Part shown: piece by piece, positions 55,683-64,000 of the stretch
How positions within the stretch are numbered: the stretch's first letter is position 1
Layout of the letters: each line of letters begins with the position of its first letter
Assembly: GCF_900129845.1 (NCBI RefSeq)
Contig: NZ_FQXB01000001.1
Location: forward strand, 1,426,001-1,490,000
Reading direction: 5' to 3'
Length of the DNA stretch: 64,000 nt
Source: Cognatiyoonia sediminum
GTDB lineage: Bacteria > Pseudomonadota > Alphaproteobacteria > Rhodobacterales > Rhodobacteraceae
Translations under genes and position numbers: made by a program
Notes under the pieces: generated by a model
Told to the model about the DNA's origin: nothing
The model's input: only the letters and a program-made list of their open reading frames with translations
The model's database searches: none

Positions 55683-56554
55683 GCCGCCACCTCACTTCCT
55701 GGAAATGCTGGACCTTGATGGCCGGCAGCGCGGCGGCTGGTGCAATAATCAGTATCTGAACAGCAAAAGAGCCGCCCGCCTTGATCATCAATGATAACCT
55801 CGTCGAGATAGCTGTCTTCAGCGCCGCATAGCCCACAGACTTGATCGGCCTTAGACGCCTCAAAGGGGTGGTCGTCAAAATCGAGACTGACGACATCCGT
55901 GTATGGCGGCAGCGCATAGATCCGCTGCTCTCGACCGGCACCAAAGAGCTGAACAGCAGCCATTTGGCCAAGTTTTGGGTTGTCGAATTTTGGGATCGGG
56001 GACGGGTCCATCACATAGCGGCCTTCGACCTTCACCGGATAGGCGTAAGAGGTCGCGATATGGCCATGACGACTGATGTCTTCATAAAGTTTGACGTGCA
56101 TAAGCCCGTATTCTTCAAGACTGTGCATCTTACGCGTTTCGCTTTCGCGTGGCTCAAGGAACCGGAGCGGTTCCGGAATTGGCACTTGATAAACGAGGAT
56201 CTGATCTTCGGTCAGTGGCTCCTCAGGTATCCGGTGCCGCGTCTGGATGACTGACGCCGCACTTGTTTCTGTCGTCGTCTCTACGTCAGCGGTGCGTTCA
56301 AAGAACGTGCGAATTGACACGGCATTGGTTGTGTCATCTGCACCTTGGTCGATGACTTTGAACGTATCTTCTGGTGTGAGTACCGCCGCGGACACCTGAA
56401 CGCCGCCGGTCCCCCAACCATAAGGCATCGGCATCTCGCGCGAGGCGAATGGCACCTGATAGCCCGGAATTGCCAACCCTTTTAGGATCGCACGACGGAT
56501 CATCCGTTTCGTTTGTTCGTCTAGATAGGCGAAGTTATAGGCGCTTTCACTCAC
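55679..56554 (-). CDS. phnJ: carbon-phosphorus lyase catalytic subunit PhnJ
   Basis: 291 residues. Radical SAM enzyme that breaks the C-P bond. The iron-sulfur cysteines are in CGLCGAEDSYLDEV and LFCCSDTDYC near 240-272, and the opening YNFAYLDEQTKRMIRRAILK is typical. Overlaps the upstream HAD gene (ATGA) and downstream phnK, so the three are translationally linked. Confidence 0.96.
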   Translation of the reverse strand: MSESAYNFAYLDEQTKRMIRRAILKGLAIPGYQVPFASREMPMPYGWGTGGVQVSAAVLTPEDTFKVIDQGADDTTNAVSIRTFFERTADVETTTETSAASVIQTRHRIPEEPLTEDQILVYQVPIPEPLRFLEPRESETRKMHSLEEYGLMHVKLYEDISRHGHIATSYAYPVKVEGRYVMDPSPIPKFDNPKLGQMAAVQLFGAGREQRIYALPPYTDVVSLDFDDHPFEASKADQVCGLCGAEDSYLDEVIIDDQGGRLFCCSDTDYCTSRRAAGHQGPAFPGSEVAA

Positions 56555-57144
56555 AGCAGCCCCCTTTGCTTAAGACCTGCTTCAAGAGCGTCCGGTCCGG
56601 TAAAATGAATGGCGTTCATGCCCGCGGCTTTCGCGCCAAGACAGTTGTGCAACCCGTCATCGGTGAAAATGCAATCGGCAGCGTCAACGCCCGCTTCGAC
56701 GCAGAAGTAGCTGAAGATCTCTACGCTGGGTTTGATCATCCCAACTTGACCCGACACGACCGTGAATTCGAAAACTTCAGCCAGTTCCGGATGTGCTTTG
56801 CAGCCCTGAGGCCAGGTCTCCACCGACCAGTTGGTTATGGCGAAAACCCGCACATCTTTTGCTTTCAGCGCGTTCAGAATATCCCACGTGCCCTGAATCT
56901 TATTCGGCACCGTCTGCGAATAACGTTCTACATATTGCCTCAGAAGAGCGGCGTCGTCGGAATCATCCAATAGGGATGCAGCTTCATTGAACGTCGCGCC
57001 CGCATCACAGGCCAAATTCAATTTGTCGAAGTTGATGCGTTCCAAGAAAGCGTTGGTTTCCGATTGGCCGAGGTCGTCTACCCAAGCCAAAGCTGGATCC
57101 CACTCAACCAGCACTGCACCGATGTCGAAGACGACGTGTTTCAT
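56551..57144 (-). CDS. HAD-superfamily hydrolase inside the phn operon
   Basis: 197 residues. HAD motifs: FDIGAVLVEWDP near 6-17 (here DIGAV, with a Gly-Ala instead of the common D-x-D second acid), AITNWS motif II near 103, K in GMIKPSVEIF and FTDDGLHN motif IV near 155. The replaced second Asp is unusual for phosphatases, although DxGxV forms such as FDIGxV occur in this subfamily (haloacid dehalogenase/YihX-like). Coupled to phnJ by a 4-base overlap, so a role in phosphonate use is likely; substrate unknown. Confidence 0.82.
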   Translation of the reverse strand: MKHVVFDIGAVLVEWDPALAWVDDLGQSETNAFLERINFDKLNLACDAGATFNEAASLLDDSDDAALLRQYVERYSQTVPNKIQGTWDILNALKAKDVRVFAITNWSVETWPQGCKAHPELAEVFEFTVVSGQVGMIKPSVEIFSYFCVEAGVDAADCIFTDDGLHNCLGAKAAGMNAIHFTGPDALEAGLKQRGLL

Positions 57145-57350
57145 TTAATAGGTCCTCGCTGCTGAAGAGCTGCTACATTAGACCTTTGTCGCAATTCTGT
57201 TACGTGCGTTGTGCTATCCGCAGGCCAGACATGATGTGTATTCGATTTAGCAGGTTCATATGACGCGCTGGGGTGCGATAGATTGGCCCCTTTACCGCAG
57301 AACAAAACCCCTCGTATCGGACTATTTTCAACAACATAAGGAGACTTAAC

Positions 57351-57647
57351 GTGACGAGCGCTTGCTCGAACAATTTTGCTTTTTGGAAAAGCATTTGGCC
57401 CTTTGGCATTCCGATTGGCTTGGTCGCCTGTTTTGGAGACTCGGTGATGGAAATTTTTTGGACCGTCGGTATTTGCCTTTTTCTTTGGTTCAAAGACTAC
57501 AGCCGGCGTAGCACTCTCCGAAAAAGAGAGGATGGGGTCTATATCTGGGTCGAATGGCACGGAGGCGAACGAAGTTCGATGTGCGACCCCTCTGAGCCCG
57601 GTGGAGAATGGGCCAGTGAAGGAGATGGCGGAGACGGAGGCGATTGA
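57351..57647 (+). CDS. small membrane protein on the opposite strand within the phn cluster
   Basis: 98 residues from a GTG start at 57351 with an excellent ribosome site (AAGGAGA, 7 bases upstream), followed by a terminator at 57637. The N-terminal half has one or two hydrophobic segments (WPFGIPIGLVACF, IFWTVGICLFLWF); the C-terminal half contains GVYIWVEWHGGE and ends in Glu/Gly/Asp repeats. No family recognised. It lies between phnI and the HAD-phnJ block, breaking the minus-strand operon, and is probably an insertion. Confidence 0.6.
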   Translation: MTSACSNNFAFWKSIWPFGIPIGLVACFGDSVMEIFWTVGICLFLWFKDYSRRSTLRKREDGVYIWVEWHGGERSSMCDPSEPGGEWASEGDGGDGGD

Positions 57648-57663
57648 TCGGCCTCTTTTTTTT
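57637..57663 (+). terminator. rho-independent terminator of the small membrane protein gene
   Basis: GAGGC (57637-57641), loop of 9, GCCTC (57651-57655) and a run of eight T (57656-57663). The stem overlaps the stop codon of the plus-strand gene. It points in the plus direction, supporting that gene as a separate unit. Confidence 0.7.
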
Positions 57664-57715
57664 GTCTCGGGTACTCGACTTTCTAGACGTAAAAAGTCTT
57701 TTTTTGCAGCCACTT

Positions 57716-58804
57716 TCATTCCGCCGCCTCCTGAACCTGATGCGCGCCGGCCTCTCGGCGCAGCTTGCGGACCAGTTCAAGTTCAGACTGAAAGTCGACG
57801 TAATGTGGCAATTTGATATGTTCGAGAAAGCCCGTCGCTTGGATATTGTCGGCGTGATAAAGAACAAATTCCGCGTCCTGCGCCGGGGCGCCTGCGCTAT
57901 CTTCGCCCAATTCCTCCCAACGAAGGGCGCGATCGACCAAAGCCATCGAGATCGCTTTGCGTTCGGTTTGGCCAAACACCAAACCGTACCCGCGTGTAAA
58001 CTGCGGCGGCTCGGTTTTTGAGCCGGTGAATTGGTTGACTGTTTCGCATTCAGTCAGGGTGATTTCGCCAATTTCGATTGAGAATCCGAGCTCAAGTATC
58101 TCCATCTCCACCGGAACAGAGCCAATCCGCAGTTCCCCCACAAAAGCATGGTTTCTGCCGTATCCTCGTTGCGTGGAGTATGCCATGCCAAGCGTAAACC
58201 CTTCGTCAGACCGTGTCAGGGCCTGCAATCGAAGGGCACGATCAGCCGGCATTTCTAATGGCTCGCGCGTAAGGTCAGGCGGCATTGTGTCGTCATGCGG
58301 TGCTTCCTCGATCAATCCCTCTTGATTGAGAAACTCAGTGACATGCGGCACATCAGCAGGCTCAACGTCACGCGAAGGGGCTTCGGCAACCTCTCCATCT
58401 GCGGCGAGTTTGAAATCCAGCAAGCGGTGGGTGTAGTCGAAGGTTGGCCCAAGGATCTGCCCACCAGGCAAGTCTTTGAACGTAGCGGAGATTCGGCGAT
58501 CGCAGTCCATCACACCGGTATCAATCGGTTTGGATGACCCAAAGCGTGGTAACGTCGTCCGGTAAGCGCGAATGAGAAAGATCGCTTCGATCAGATCACC
58601 GCGTGATTGCTTGATCGCTAAGGCCGCAAGGTCGGGATCATAAAGTGACCCTTCGGCCATCACGCGATGTACAGAGAGGCTCAGTTGTTCGCGGATTTGT
58701 TCGATTGTTAGTTCGGCTACTTTGGTATCGCCGCGCCGTTCTTCTGCCAACCAGGCATGGGCGTTTTCGATAGCGCGTTCGCCGCCCTTTACAGCCACAT
58801 ACAT
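57716..58804 (-). CDS. phnI: C-P lyase subunit PhnI
   Basis: 362 residues starting MYVAVKGGERAIENAHAWLA, with SVHRVMAEGSLYDPDLAALA near 48-68, LLDFKL, GYGRNHAFVGELRIG and EFVLYHADNIQATGFLEHIKLPHY near 325. PhnI forms the PhnGHIJ core and is the nucleosidase that exchanges adenine of ATP for the phosphonate. It directly follows phnH. A 570-base gap with an opposite-strand gene separates it from the next operon gene. Confidence 0.95.
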   Translation of the reverse strand: MYVAVKGGERAIENAHAWLAEERRGDTKVAELTIEQIREQLSLSVHRVMAEGSLYDPDLAALAIKQSRGDLIEAIFLIRAYRTTLPRFGSSKPIDTGVMDCDRRISATFKDLPGGQILGPTFDYTHRLLDFKLAADGEVAEAPSRDVEPADVPHVTEFLNQEGLIEEAPHDDTMPPDLTREPLEMPADRALRLQALTRSDEGFTLGMAYSTQRGYGRNHAFVGELRIGSVPVEMEILELGFSIEIGEITLTECETVNQFTGSKTEPPQFTRGYGLVFGQTERKAISMALVDRALRWEELGEDSAGAPAQDAEFVLYHADNIQATGFLEHIKLPHYVDFQSELELVRKLRREAGAHQVQEAAE

Positions 58805-59368
58805 TTAAGACACCTCCGTTGAACGCGGTAACGCTGCGAGTTGGTCGCCACAGGTGAAATAGAAATCCAGACCCAGCGGAAATTTCGCTTGATTGGCTTG
58901 GAACGCAGCAAGCTCTGGTAGGTTTAGGCTTGCTTGGTCTTTGATCCCAGGACCCTTTAGCGTTGCCTCACCGTCGAGGCTGGAGCTTTCAACGATAAGC
59001 GTCGCGGAGCGATCGGGATATTCAGACGTTCCAATTTGATAGGCGCTGAGAGGAGCGAGCGCCTCCCACGTCCCGACGGCAAACATCGCATGGGATGGTC
59101 CCATCAACGGAGCACCGGTGTGAAAAGCGATCCAAGCCCGAATTTCTGCGGTGTCGGTCTCACCCGCCAAATAAACGGGTGTGTCAGCGTCGCAAAGTGT
59201 AAGCAAGATGCATCCTGCTGCCCTTGAGAGCGGAGACGGCGGTTCTGCTCCCGAAATATCTTGGATCGTTCCTGGGCGCGCCATAACTTCCATCACGCTC
59301 CTAAAAGCGTGGGCGGATTGAATTGCGGGTTCGGTGAAGCCTCCGCCGAGCGTTTGCGCGTCCATCAA
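58805..59368 (-). CDS. phnH: C-P lyase subunit PhnH
   Basis: 187 residues with GGGFTEPAIQSAHAFRSVMEVMARPG at the start (the FRxxMxxMARPG motif), LLTLCDADTPVYLA and the C-terminal FPLGLDFYFTCGDQLAALPR. PLP-transferase-like fold without cofactor; structural member of the core complex. Overlaps phnG by 4 bases and is followed without gap by phnI. Confidence 0.93.
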   Translation of the reverse strand: MMDAQTLGGGFTEPAIQSAHAFRSVMEVMARPGTIQDISGAEPPSPLSRAAGCILLTLCDADTPVYLAGETDTAEIRAWIAFHTGAPLMGPSHAMFAVGTWEALAPLSAYQIGTSEYPDRSATLIVESSSLDGEATLKGPGIKDQASLNLPELAAFQANQAKFPLGLDFYFTCGDQLAALPRSTEVS

Positions 59369-59820
59369 TCCTCTCCTCGGACCAAAGTGAAAAAATCAAC
59401 CTTTGTGGCTGCTGCTTTGGAAGACCGGGCAGCCCTGCGCGCCGCTGCCTCGGCCGCCAAGGGTTCCAGAATCGCCGTGCGGACCTGCTCCGCAGCGTCC
59501 GTTTGCATCAAAGCGTCAACCAAAGCCGCCGCTTCCGCGTCTGCCTTGCGCCGACCCTGAATATACGCGTGACCCACTTCGCCACTTTCGAGCGTTAGAG
59601 CGCATCGGGTGACACTCATTTCGCCTAAGTTAAACGGTGCACCGGTTCCGCCAGCACGTGCTTGCACCATCGTGCTACCAATTTCCGGAGCGCGCAGCCA
59701 TTCGAAGCTGGGCCGCGCAATACAGGCATCCAGCAACGCCGAGACGCGTCCAGCAGGCGCCTTTGCCAAGAGGCCCATCCACCGTTTACGTGGGTTTTCT
59801 TCTTCAAAGGTGTCTTTCAT
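59365..59820 (-). CDS. phnG: C-P lyase subunit PhnG
   Basis: 151 residues; RKRWMGLLAKAPAGRVSALL near 11-30, PEIGSTMVQARAGGTGAPFNLGEM and TRCALTLESGEVGHAYIQGRRK are the PhnG signature. First gene of the C-P lyase operon, divergent from phnF with 81 bases between. Confidence 0.94.
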   Translation of the reverse strand: MKDTFEEENPRKRWMGLLAKAPAGRVSALLDACIARPSFEWLRAPEIGSTMVQARAGGTGAPFNLGEMSVTRCALTLESGEVGHAYIQGRRKADAEAAALVDALMQTDAAEQVRTAILEPLAAEAAARRAARSSKAAATKVDFFTLVRGED

Positions 59821-59840
59821 CTCGACAACTTTTCTCTATC

Positions 59841-59855
59841 CTATACAACTATACA
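59841..59855. promoter_or_regulatory. possible PhnF operator between phnG and phnF
   Basis: CTATACA is repeated at 59841-59847 and 59849-59855 (period 8) within an AT-rich promoter region, 21 bases before the phnG start. PhnF regulators of the GntR/HutC type bind short TATA-containing repeats in this intergenic space. On the minus strand a CTGTCAT half-site of a Pho box can be read at 59879-59885, with a poor second half. Both are tentative. Confidence 0.38.
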
Positions 59856-59901
59856 TATATTACCATAACTGACCGATGATGACAGAAGAGTTTTGTGAAG
59901 A

Positions 59902-60621
59902 TTGAGTGACATTTCCCCCAAAACACCTGTTTGGAAAGCGATCGCAAATGCATTGCGTAGCGACTTAGCCGAAGGACGATACACGCCCGGAGACAAGCTT
60001 CCTACGGAAGCGGCGCTGGCGGAACGGTTTGGTGTCAATCGTCATACTGTTCGGCACGGAATATCCGCTTTGGTAGAAGAGGGACTGATCCGAACGCGAC
60101 GTGGAGCTGGCGCTTTTGTTGCGGCGACACCGACCGATTATCCCATCGGGCGTCGGGTACGTTTCCACGAAAACCTGATCGCCGCCGGGCGCCGGCCCGA
60201 AAAACGTGTCCTGCATGTCGAAGAACGTCTCGCAACAGAGGGTGAGGCGCAGGCCTTGCGCATCCCTTCGGGTGTTCGGATCTGCGCCTATCACGCGTTG
60301 TCCTTAGCCGATGGTCAGCCGGTCGCCGTTGTAGAAAGCGTTTTTCCTTCCGACCGCTTGATCGGGCTTGCTACGGCGTTGGCCGAGAACACAAGCATAA
60401 CTGAAGCTCTTAAAGTTGTAGGCGTTGAAGATTACACCCGAGCGTCAACGCGACTGACAGCGGTTCGCGCCTCTGCGACCCAAGCGCTGCATCTAAACGT
60501 GACAGAAGGCGACCCCTTACTTAAGTCAACAAGCGTCAATGTAGATGCGTCAGGGCGGCCGGTCGAATATGGCCGCACCTGGTTTGCAGGGGACCGGGTG
60601 ACGCTAACCCTTGAAAATTGA
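59902..60621 (+). CDS. phnF: phosphonate operon regulator, GntR family (HutC subfamily)
   Basis: 239 residues from a TTG start at 59902; an in-frame stop lies 6 bases upstream and no ATG/GTG gives the full winged helix, so TTG is forced. HTH: IANALRSDLAEGRYTPGDKL and FGVNRHTVRHGISALVEEGL; C-terminal UTRA domain with RTRRGAGAFVA and ARSxxxTRxTAVRAS-like segment. Divergent from phnG, the usual place of phnF. Probably a repressor released by phosphonate metabolites. Confidence 0.9.
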   Translation: MSDISPKTPVWKAIANALRSDLAEGRYTPGDKLPTEAALAERFGVNRHTVRHGISALVEEGLIRTRRGAGAFVAATPTDYPIGRRVRFHENLIAAGRRPEKRVLHVEERLATEGEAQALRIPSGVRICAYHALSLADGQPVAVVESVFPSDRLIGLATALAENTSITEALKVVGVEDYTRASTRLTAVRASATQALHLNVTEGDPLLKSTSVNVDASGRPVEYGRTWFAGDRVTLTLEN

Positions 60622-60623
60622 AA

Positions 60624-60651
60624 TGGCCTTCGCAAGAGTTTGCGAAGGCCA
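60624..60651. terminator. bidirectional hairpin between phnF and the GDPD gene
   Basis: TGGCCTTCGCAA (60624-60635), loop GAGT, TTGCGAAGGCCA (60640-60651): a perfect 12-bp stem placed between convergent genes. No T-run, but the stability and position fit a terminator for both. Confidence 0.65.
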
Positions 60652-60670
60652 ACTCCGGTGTCGGACAGAG

Positions 60671-61885
60671 CTATTCCAGACCCATGCAGTTTGCGTAGTA
60701 AGTCACGGTTGCAGGCCAATCTGAGAAAATACCTACAACGCCGACATCTTGGGCCAAGGCATCGATGTATTTATACATAACGCCATCATTGTCGGTGATG
60801 TCAGCAATTGACTGATAGTACCAGCCACCGCCGCGGACCAACGGTCCTGAACGTTCGATGGTCCAGGTGATGATATTCAAACCGGCTGCCTTCGCTTGGA
60901 TCGCGAGTTCAGACGGCACAATCTCTTCGCGATCCAATGTGACGAGCATCCAAGTCGGGGGCGCGATGTAGTTTACACCCATCGCTTTCAGCTCTTCCAT
61001 GGTGTTTGGCCAGGTCGCCGGATCCATCGGGGAATAGCCATCAATGTTGTATTCATCCATCAGATAGACAGCTTGCGCGCCAAAGTCCGGTTCCGCTTCG
61101 ATCCAATACAAGATGTCTTCGAGGTTAAAGGATTGAAGCCAAACGTCAGATGCGGGAACGCCTGCCGCTTTGTACTCATCAACCAACTTTTGTGCATAGT
61201 CTTCCTGCGAGAAGCCGTTGAACGGCATTTCCACAGACGGTGATTTCAGCTCTGGCGTAAACTTCGCACCCAGGGATTTGAACAACTCGATGGACTCTGC
61301 ATGCGACATGATCGTCGCAGGCTCAACGGAATAAAGATCAGTGCGCCAATCAGCGGTGCCGCCAAGATAAGCTTCAACAGTCGTGGCTGAACGATCGGCT
61401 GCATCCATCTTTGGGGTCAGTGTGCGGTATTCAGCCAACGTAATTTCGGATGTCCGGCATTCTGCAGCGGCGTCTGTGTCACCATCTGCTGGCGCAAATG
61501 GGGTCACGCAGGTGTCCGCGAGCGGCGTGGCAAGGATATTGGTCGTTGTGTGAAGGTCGTTCTGCGCATGCCGGCAAACCAATTCCAAGTCTTCGGTAAA
61601 TGTCACGTCGCATTCCAGAATGCCTGCACCCATGCGGGCCGCTGCGAGGTTTGATTCCGCCGTATGCTCAGGAAACTGCATCGGTGCCCCACGGTGTCCG
61701 ATTGAGAAGCGAGACGGCGTCGCCTCTTGTCCAGCGCAAGACATCAACTTTTCTTTGAGCGGACTATCCGCCATTCGATCAATCAAATAGTAGGGCCGTG
61801 GGCCATATTCGACGCTATCGACAGATTGCGCTAGCACAGGCGCGGCTGACACAGCCAGCGCTGCGATTGTAGAAATTCTAAGCAT
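60671..61885 (-). CDS. periplasmic glycerophosphodiester phosphodiesterase (GlpQ type)
   Basis: 404 residues with signal peptide [24 protein letters not shown] active site: [15 protein letters not shown] near 63-77 (HRG), [11 protein letters not shown] (E and D) and the second His in [15 protein letters not shown]-like TPELKSPS and WTIERSGP follow. It cleaves glycerophosphodiesters to glycerol-3-phosphate and alcohol in the periplasm. Placed among phosphonate genes, it may supply phosphodiester-derived phosphorus; C-P lyase systems of this group often carry such enzymes. Confidence 0.88.
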   Translation of the reverse strand: MLRISTIAALAVSAAPVLAQSVDSVEYGPRPYYLIDRMADSPLKEKLMSCAGQEATPSRFSIGHRGAPMQFPEHTAESNLAAARMGAGILECDVTFTEDLELVCRHAQNDLHTTTNILATPLADTCVTPFAPADGDTDAAAECRTSEITLAEYRTLTPKMDAADRSATTVEAYLGGTADWRTDLYSVEPATIMSHAESIELFKSLGAKFTPELKSPSVEMPFNGFSQEDYAQKLVDEYKAAGVPASDVWLQSFNLEDILYWIEAEPDFGAQAVYLMDEYNIDGYSPMDPATWPNTMEELKAMGVNYIAPPTWMLVTLDREEIVPSELAIQAKAAGLNIITWTIERSGPLVRGGGWYYQSIADITDNDGVMYKYIDALAQDVGVVGIFSDWPATVTYYANCMGLE

Positions 61886-61927
61886 GGGTATCCCCTTAAA
61901 TTTGGAATGCCCTGTTGCTCTGAACCG

Positions 61928-62590
61928 TCAGAGTAAACCGTCCGTGACAGTTGTTTGAAGTTTTTCTGACATCTGGGAGGCCTCATATTTTTCAAGGAAA
62001 GCCTCTGCACTGAGAGCGCGAAAATCGCCTAGCGCGCAGCGCAGTTTGGGGTGCTCCCAATCCCACCACGCCAGCGCGATCAAACGGTCGGCTATCTCTC
62101 TTGGTTGGCGCAACCGCAGCGCCTTCGCTGGCGTGCCGGCAACAATAGTAAAGGGATCGACATCTTTGGTGACAACGGCCCCAGCCGCGACAACAGCTCC
62201 ATCTCCAAGTGTCACCTCAGGTTTAATCATTGCACCCGCGCCGATCCATGTATCGTGCCCAATTACAGAGATGCGGGATTTGCGGTGGGCGAAAAAATCC
62301 GCATCGCAACCAACATCATCCCAATAATCATCAGATCGATAGAGAAAATGATGCAGCGACGCCGTGTGCAGGGGATGGTCTGTCGCACCAATTCTGCTGA
62401 ACGCTGCGATGTTTGCAAACTTGCCGATCTTTGCATTGGCCACATCGGCATATCGATCGCAATAGCTGTAATCATCAAAGCTAGAATGCGCGATGCGGCT
62501 ACCTCTACCGATCTCCACAAAGGACCCAAAAGAACTGTCCGTGATCTCGCAATCAGGGTGAATGAACGGGTCGTTTCCCAGACGTGTCAT
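61928..62590 (-). CDS. phosphonate-associated hexapeptide-repeat acetyltransferase
   Basis: 220 residues from ATG 62590 ([16 protein letters not shown]), overlapping the phnE stop. Left-handed beta-helix hexapeptide repeats (for example [36 protein letters not shown]), catalytic-type His in [15 protein letters not shown] and the [12 protein letters not shown] end. Matches TIGR03308, xenobiotic acetyltransferase-like proteins of phn operons. Probably acetylates an aminoalkylphosphonate, as PhnO does with another fold; inferred. Confidence 0.85.
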   Translation of the reverse strand: MTRLGNDPFIHPDCEITDSSFGSFVEIGRGSRIAHSSFDDYSYCDRYADVANAKIGKFANIAAFSRIGATDHPLHTASLHHFLYRSDDYWDDVGCDADFFAHRKSRISVIGHDTWIGAGAMIKPEVTLGDGAVVAAGAVVTKDVDPFTIVAGTPAKALRLRQPREIADRLIALAWWDWEHPKLRCALGDFRALSAEAFLEKYEASQMSEKLQTTVTDGLL

Positions 62591-63903
62591 CAGTCTTTCC
62601 GCCCAATCAACTTGCCGCGAAGCCAACCAGAGAACCAATCCATGAACATGACCATCAGAATGATAACAACGATGTAGTAAGCGACTTCTTCCCAATCCTT
62701 TTGCGTCTGAATGGCTTGGGTCAACAAAAGGCCAATACCGCCGCCAGTGATCGCACCGATAATCGTGGCAGACCGCGTGTTAGATTCAAGGAAGTAAAGG
62801 ATCTGAGCCAACAAGACTGGCACCACTTGTGGGATTACGCCGAACCGATAGCGCTGAAGAGGTTTTGCACCCGTCGATGACACACCTTCGATCTGTCTCT
62901 GATCCACGTTCTCGAGCGCTTCGGAAAAGGTTTTTCCGAATGTTCCTGTGTCCGTGATCAAGATGGCCAGCGTACCAGTCAACGGACCTGGGCCGAATGC
63001 ACGTGCCAATACAACTGTCCAAATTAGGGCATCGACGCCACGGACAAAATCAAAAAAACGGCGCGTGGTGGCGCGGATCAGCATAAATGGAGAGAAACGT
63101 TTTGCTGCGAGAAACGCGAGCGGCAAAGCGATCATTGCGGCACCCATTGTGCCTAGGAACGCCATCAATATTGTTTCACCAATCGCCCAAGCAACATCGC
63201 CATGTCTCCACATTTTGTTGTACCAAAAGTCATTGGCTGCACCCGATACATTGCTGCGCTCGGGATCAATTTGCTGACCAAAGAAAATGGAAGTGAAGCT
63301 TTGCCCATAGTACGGGCTATCAAGAGTGAACCAGAAGAGTTCCCAACCGGGGAAATAGTTGAACACTTCGGTCCGAGCGCCCGTCAGTGTGATGCGTCCT
63401 TCCTCGGTTGTGATCCCAATCCGCCTGTCTGATGCAGAAATCCAGTCTGGCAGCTCATCAGGCAGATTACTGGTGACCTTACGTCCCTCAGCCTGCGCCT
63501 CGATCAGAGGAAAGCCGGGTATCTCAATTTCGGTCCGATTGTCTGGCAAATATCGCACTATATGATCGCCGCCGAGGTCAATGGTCAAGACATCATCGCC
63601 GCTGACCCAATCCGGGCGTTCTCCATCGGGATATAGCCCTTTACGCTCTCCTTCGACGGCGTAGACGACATCACCACTACGATTGTCTCGCGTTACGTGG
63701 ACCTTGTAGGACCAACTATCGGAAGCAAGCGTGACAGCATTGTTCCAATTCGCGCGCCCGGCAAGACCTGCGACATCAAACGAAAAGAAAATGTAGATAA
63801 GGTAAGTCACAATCACTGCGGGGATGGCAAAGCCCACAAGACGCTTACGTTTAAAGAGGCTGTCCGCGGCGAGCTTGGATGCATTGATATCGACAGCAGT
63901 CAT
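62590..63903 (-). CDS. phnE: phosphonate ABC transporter permease PhnE, long form
   Basis: 437 residues, longer than the about 260 residues of E. coli PhnE. One N-terminal helix ([15 protein letters not shown]) is followed by a soluble insert of roughly 190 residues and then the BPD_transp_1 helices with [41 protein letters not shown] and the EAA-type loop [21 protein letters not shown]. The insert is probably periplasmic. Overlaps the upstream permease stop by 4 bases. Confidence 0.9.
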   Translation of the reverse strand: MTAVDINASKLAADSLFKRKRLVGFAIPAVIVTYLIYIFFSFDVAGLAGRANWNNAVTLASDSWSYKVHVTRDNRSGDVVYAVEGERKGLYPDGERPDWVSGDDVLTIDLGGDHIVRYLPDNRTEIEIPGFPLIEAQAEGRKVTSNLPDELPDWISASDRRIGITTEEGRITLTGARTEVFNYFPGWELFWFTLDSPYYGQSFTSIFFGQQIDPERSNVSGAANDFWYNKMWRHGDVAWAIGETILMAFLGTMGAAMIALPLAFLAAKRFSPFMLIRATTRRFFDFVRGVDALIWTVVLARAFGPGPLTGTLAILITDTGTFGKTFSEALENVDQRQIEGVSSTGAKPLQRYRFGVIPQVVPVLLAQILYFLESNTRSATIIGAITGGGIGLLLTQAIQTQKDWEEVAYYIVVIILMVMFMDWFSGWLRGKLIGRKD

Positions 63904-64000
63904 TGAGCTTGTCCTTCGGTGAGACGATTACGGTAACGGCTGGACAATTGATCGAAGAAGACGATCGTGCAGAACAGCAGAATGAAAATGGCGGCGGCTT
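63900..64000 (-). CDS. phnE: phosphonate ABC transporter permease PhnE, second copy, C-terminal end
   Basis: Partial gene leaving the right edge. The last 33 codons read AAAIFILLFCTIVFFDQLSS followed by [12 protein letters not shown] and a TGA at 63900-63902. A terminal helix plus DQLSxRYRxRL is typical of PhnE permeases, and a tandem pair of phnE genes is usual in Alphaproteobacteria. Coupled to the next gene by ATGA. phnC and phnD are expected beyond the edge. Confidence 0.82.
   Translation of the reverse strand, partial: AAAIFILLFCTIVFFDQLSSRYRNRLTEGQAQ

Overview
The window is a chromosomal segment of an alphaproteobacterium, most likely of the Rhodobacteraceae (Roseobacter group). The evidence is gene content: a complete set of ethylmalonyl-CoA pathway genes, an sdhCDA/sucCDAB/lpd arrangement typical of the family, a TIGR02300 'FYDLN' protein, NnrU, a LuxR/LuxI pair with a small companion gene, and a C-P lyase operon of the rhodobacterial type. 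The assignment rests on recognition of protein families, not on a database search.

Layout. 1-3768: end of a BMP-family substrate-binding protein followed by the ATPase and two permeases of a nucleoside-type ABC importer. 3858-8041: a TauE/SafE permease with its TIGR02186 partner, then a short-chain dehydrogenase and a RecD-like helicase on the minus strand. 7884-9573: a quorum-sensing locus (small conserved gene, luxR, luxI) in which luxI carries an in-frame TAA. 9689-16651: crotonyl-CoA carboxylase/reductase, a PlsB-like acyltransferase, ethylmalonyl-CoA mutase, purine nucleoside phosphorylase, a secreted protein and a DUF1989 protein. 16683-26539: a ZIP transporter, sdhB, two surface-polysaccharide type genes, two lipoproteins, sdhACD, then mesaconyl-CoA hydratase, DUF1737, NnrU and malyl-CoA thioesterase. 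27033-39854: malate dehydrogenase and the sucCD-sucA-sucB-lpd block, which carries extra AT-rich genes in two places, each preceded by a related GC-rich palindromic element, followed by a GntR-family regulator. 39865-41139: a metallopeptidase, TIGR02300 and tRNA-Ala(GGC). 41140-51834: an accessory region next to the tRNA with stress genes, four regulators and four gene fragments. 51835-64000: the C-P lyase phosphonate operon with its regulator, associated hydrolases and the transporter permeases, running off the right edge.

How the parts fit. The EMC pathway genes turn acetyl-CoA into malate-level and succinyl-CoA-level C4 acids that enter the TCA cycle through the sdh, mdh and suc genes found here. 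A shared palindrome with core GTGATCAC lies in front of sdhC and sucC (each time as a pair 21 bp apart) and in front of the GntR gene, which suggests that this regulator controls itself and the TCA genes. The accessory region has two modules resembling bacterial quinone/catechol defence: a quinone reductase-GST-GST-LtrA-K+ channel operon beside an HxlR regulator, and a DoxX-dioxygenase pair beside a LysR regulator. The phosphonate region lacks a visible phnP; a DUF1045 (2H phosphoesterase-like) gene between phnM and phnN is a candidate for that step.

Limits: everything was read by eye. Start sites, operators and fragment assignments are inferences, and no homology search or composition calculation was run.
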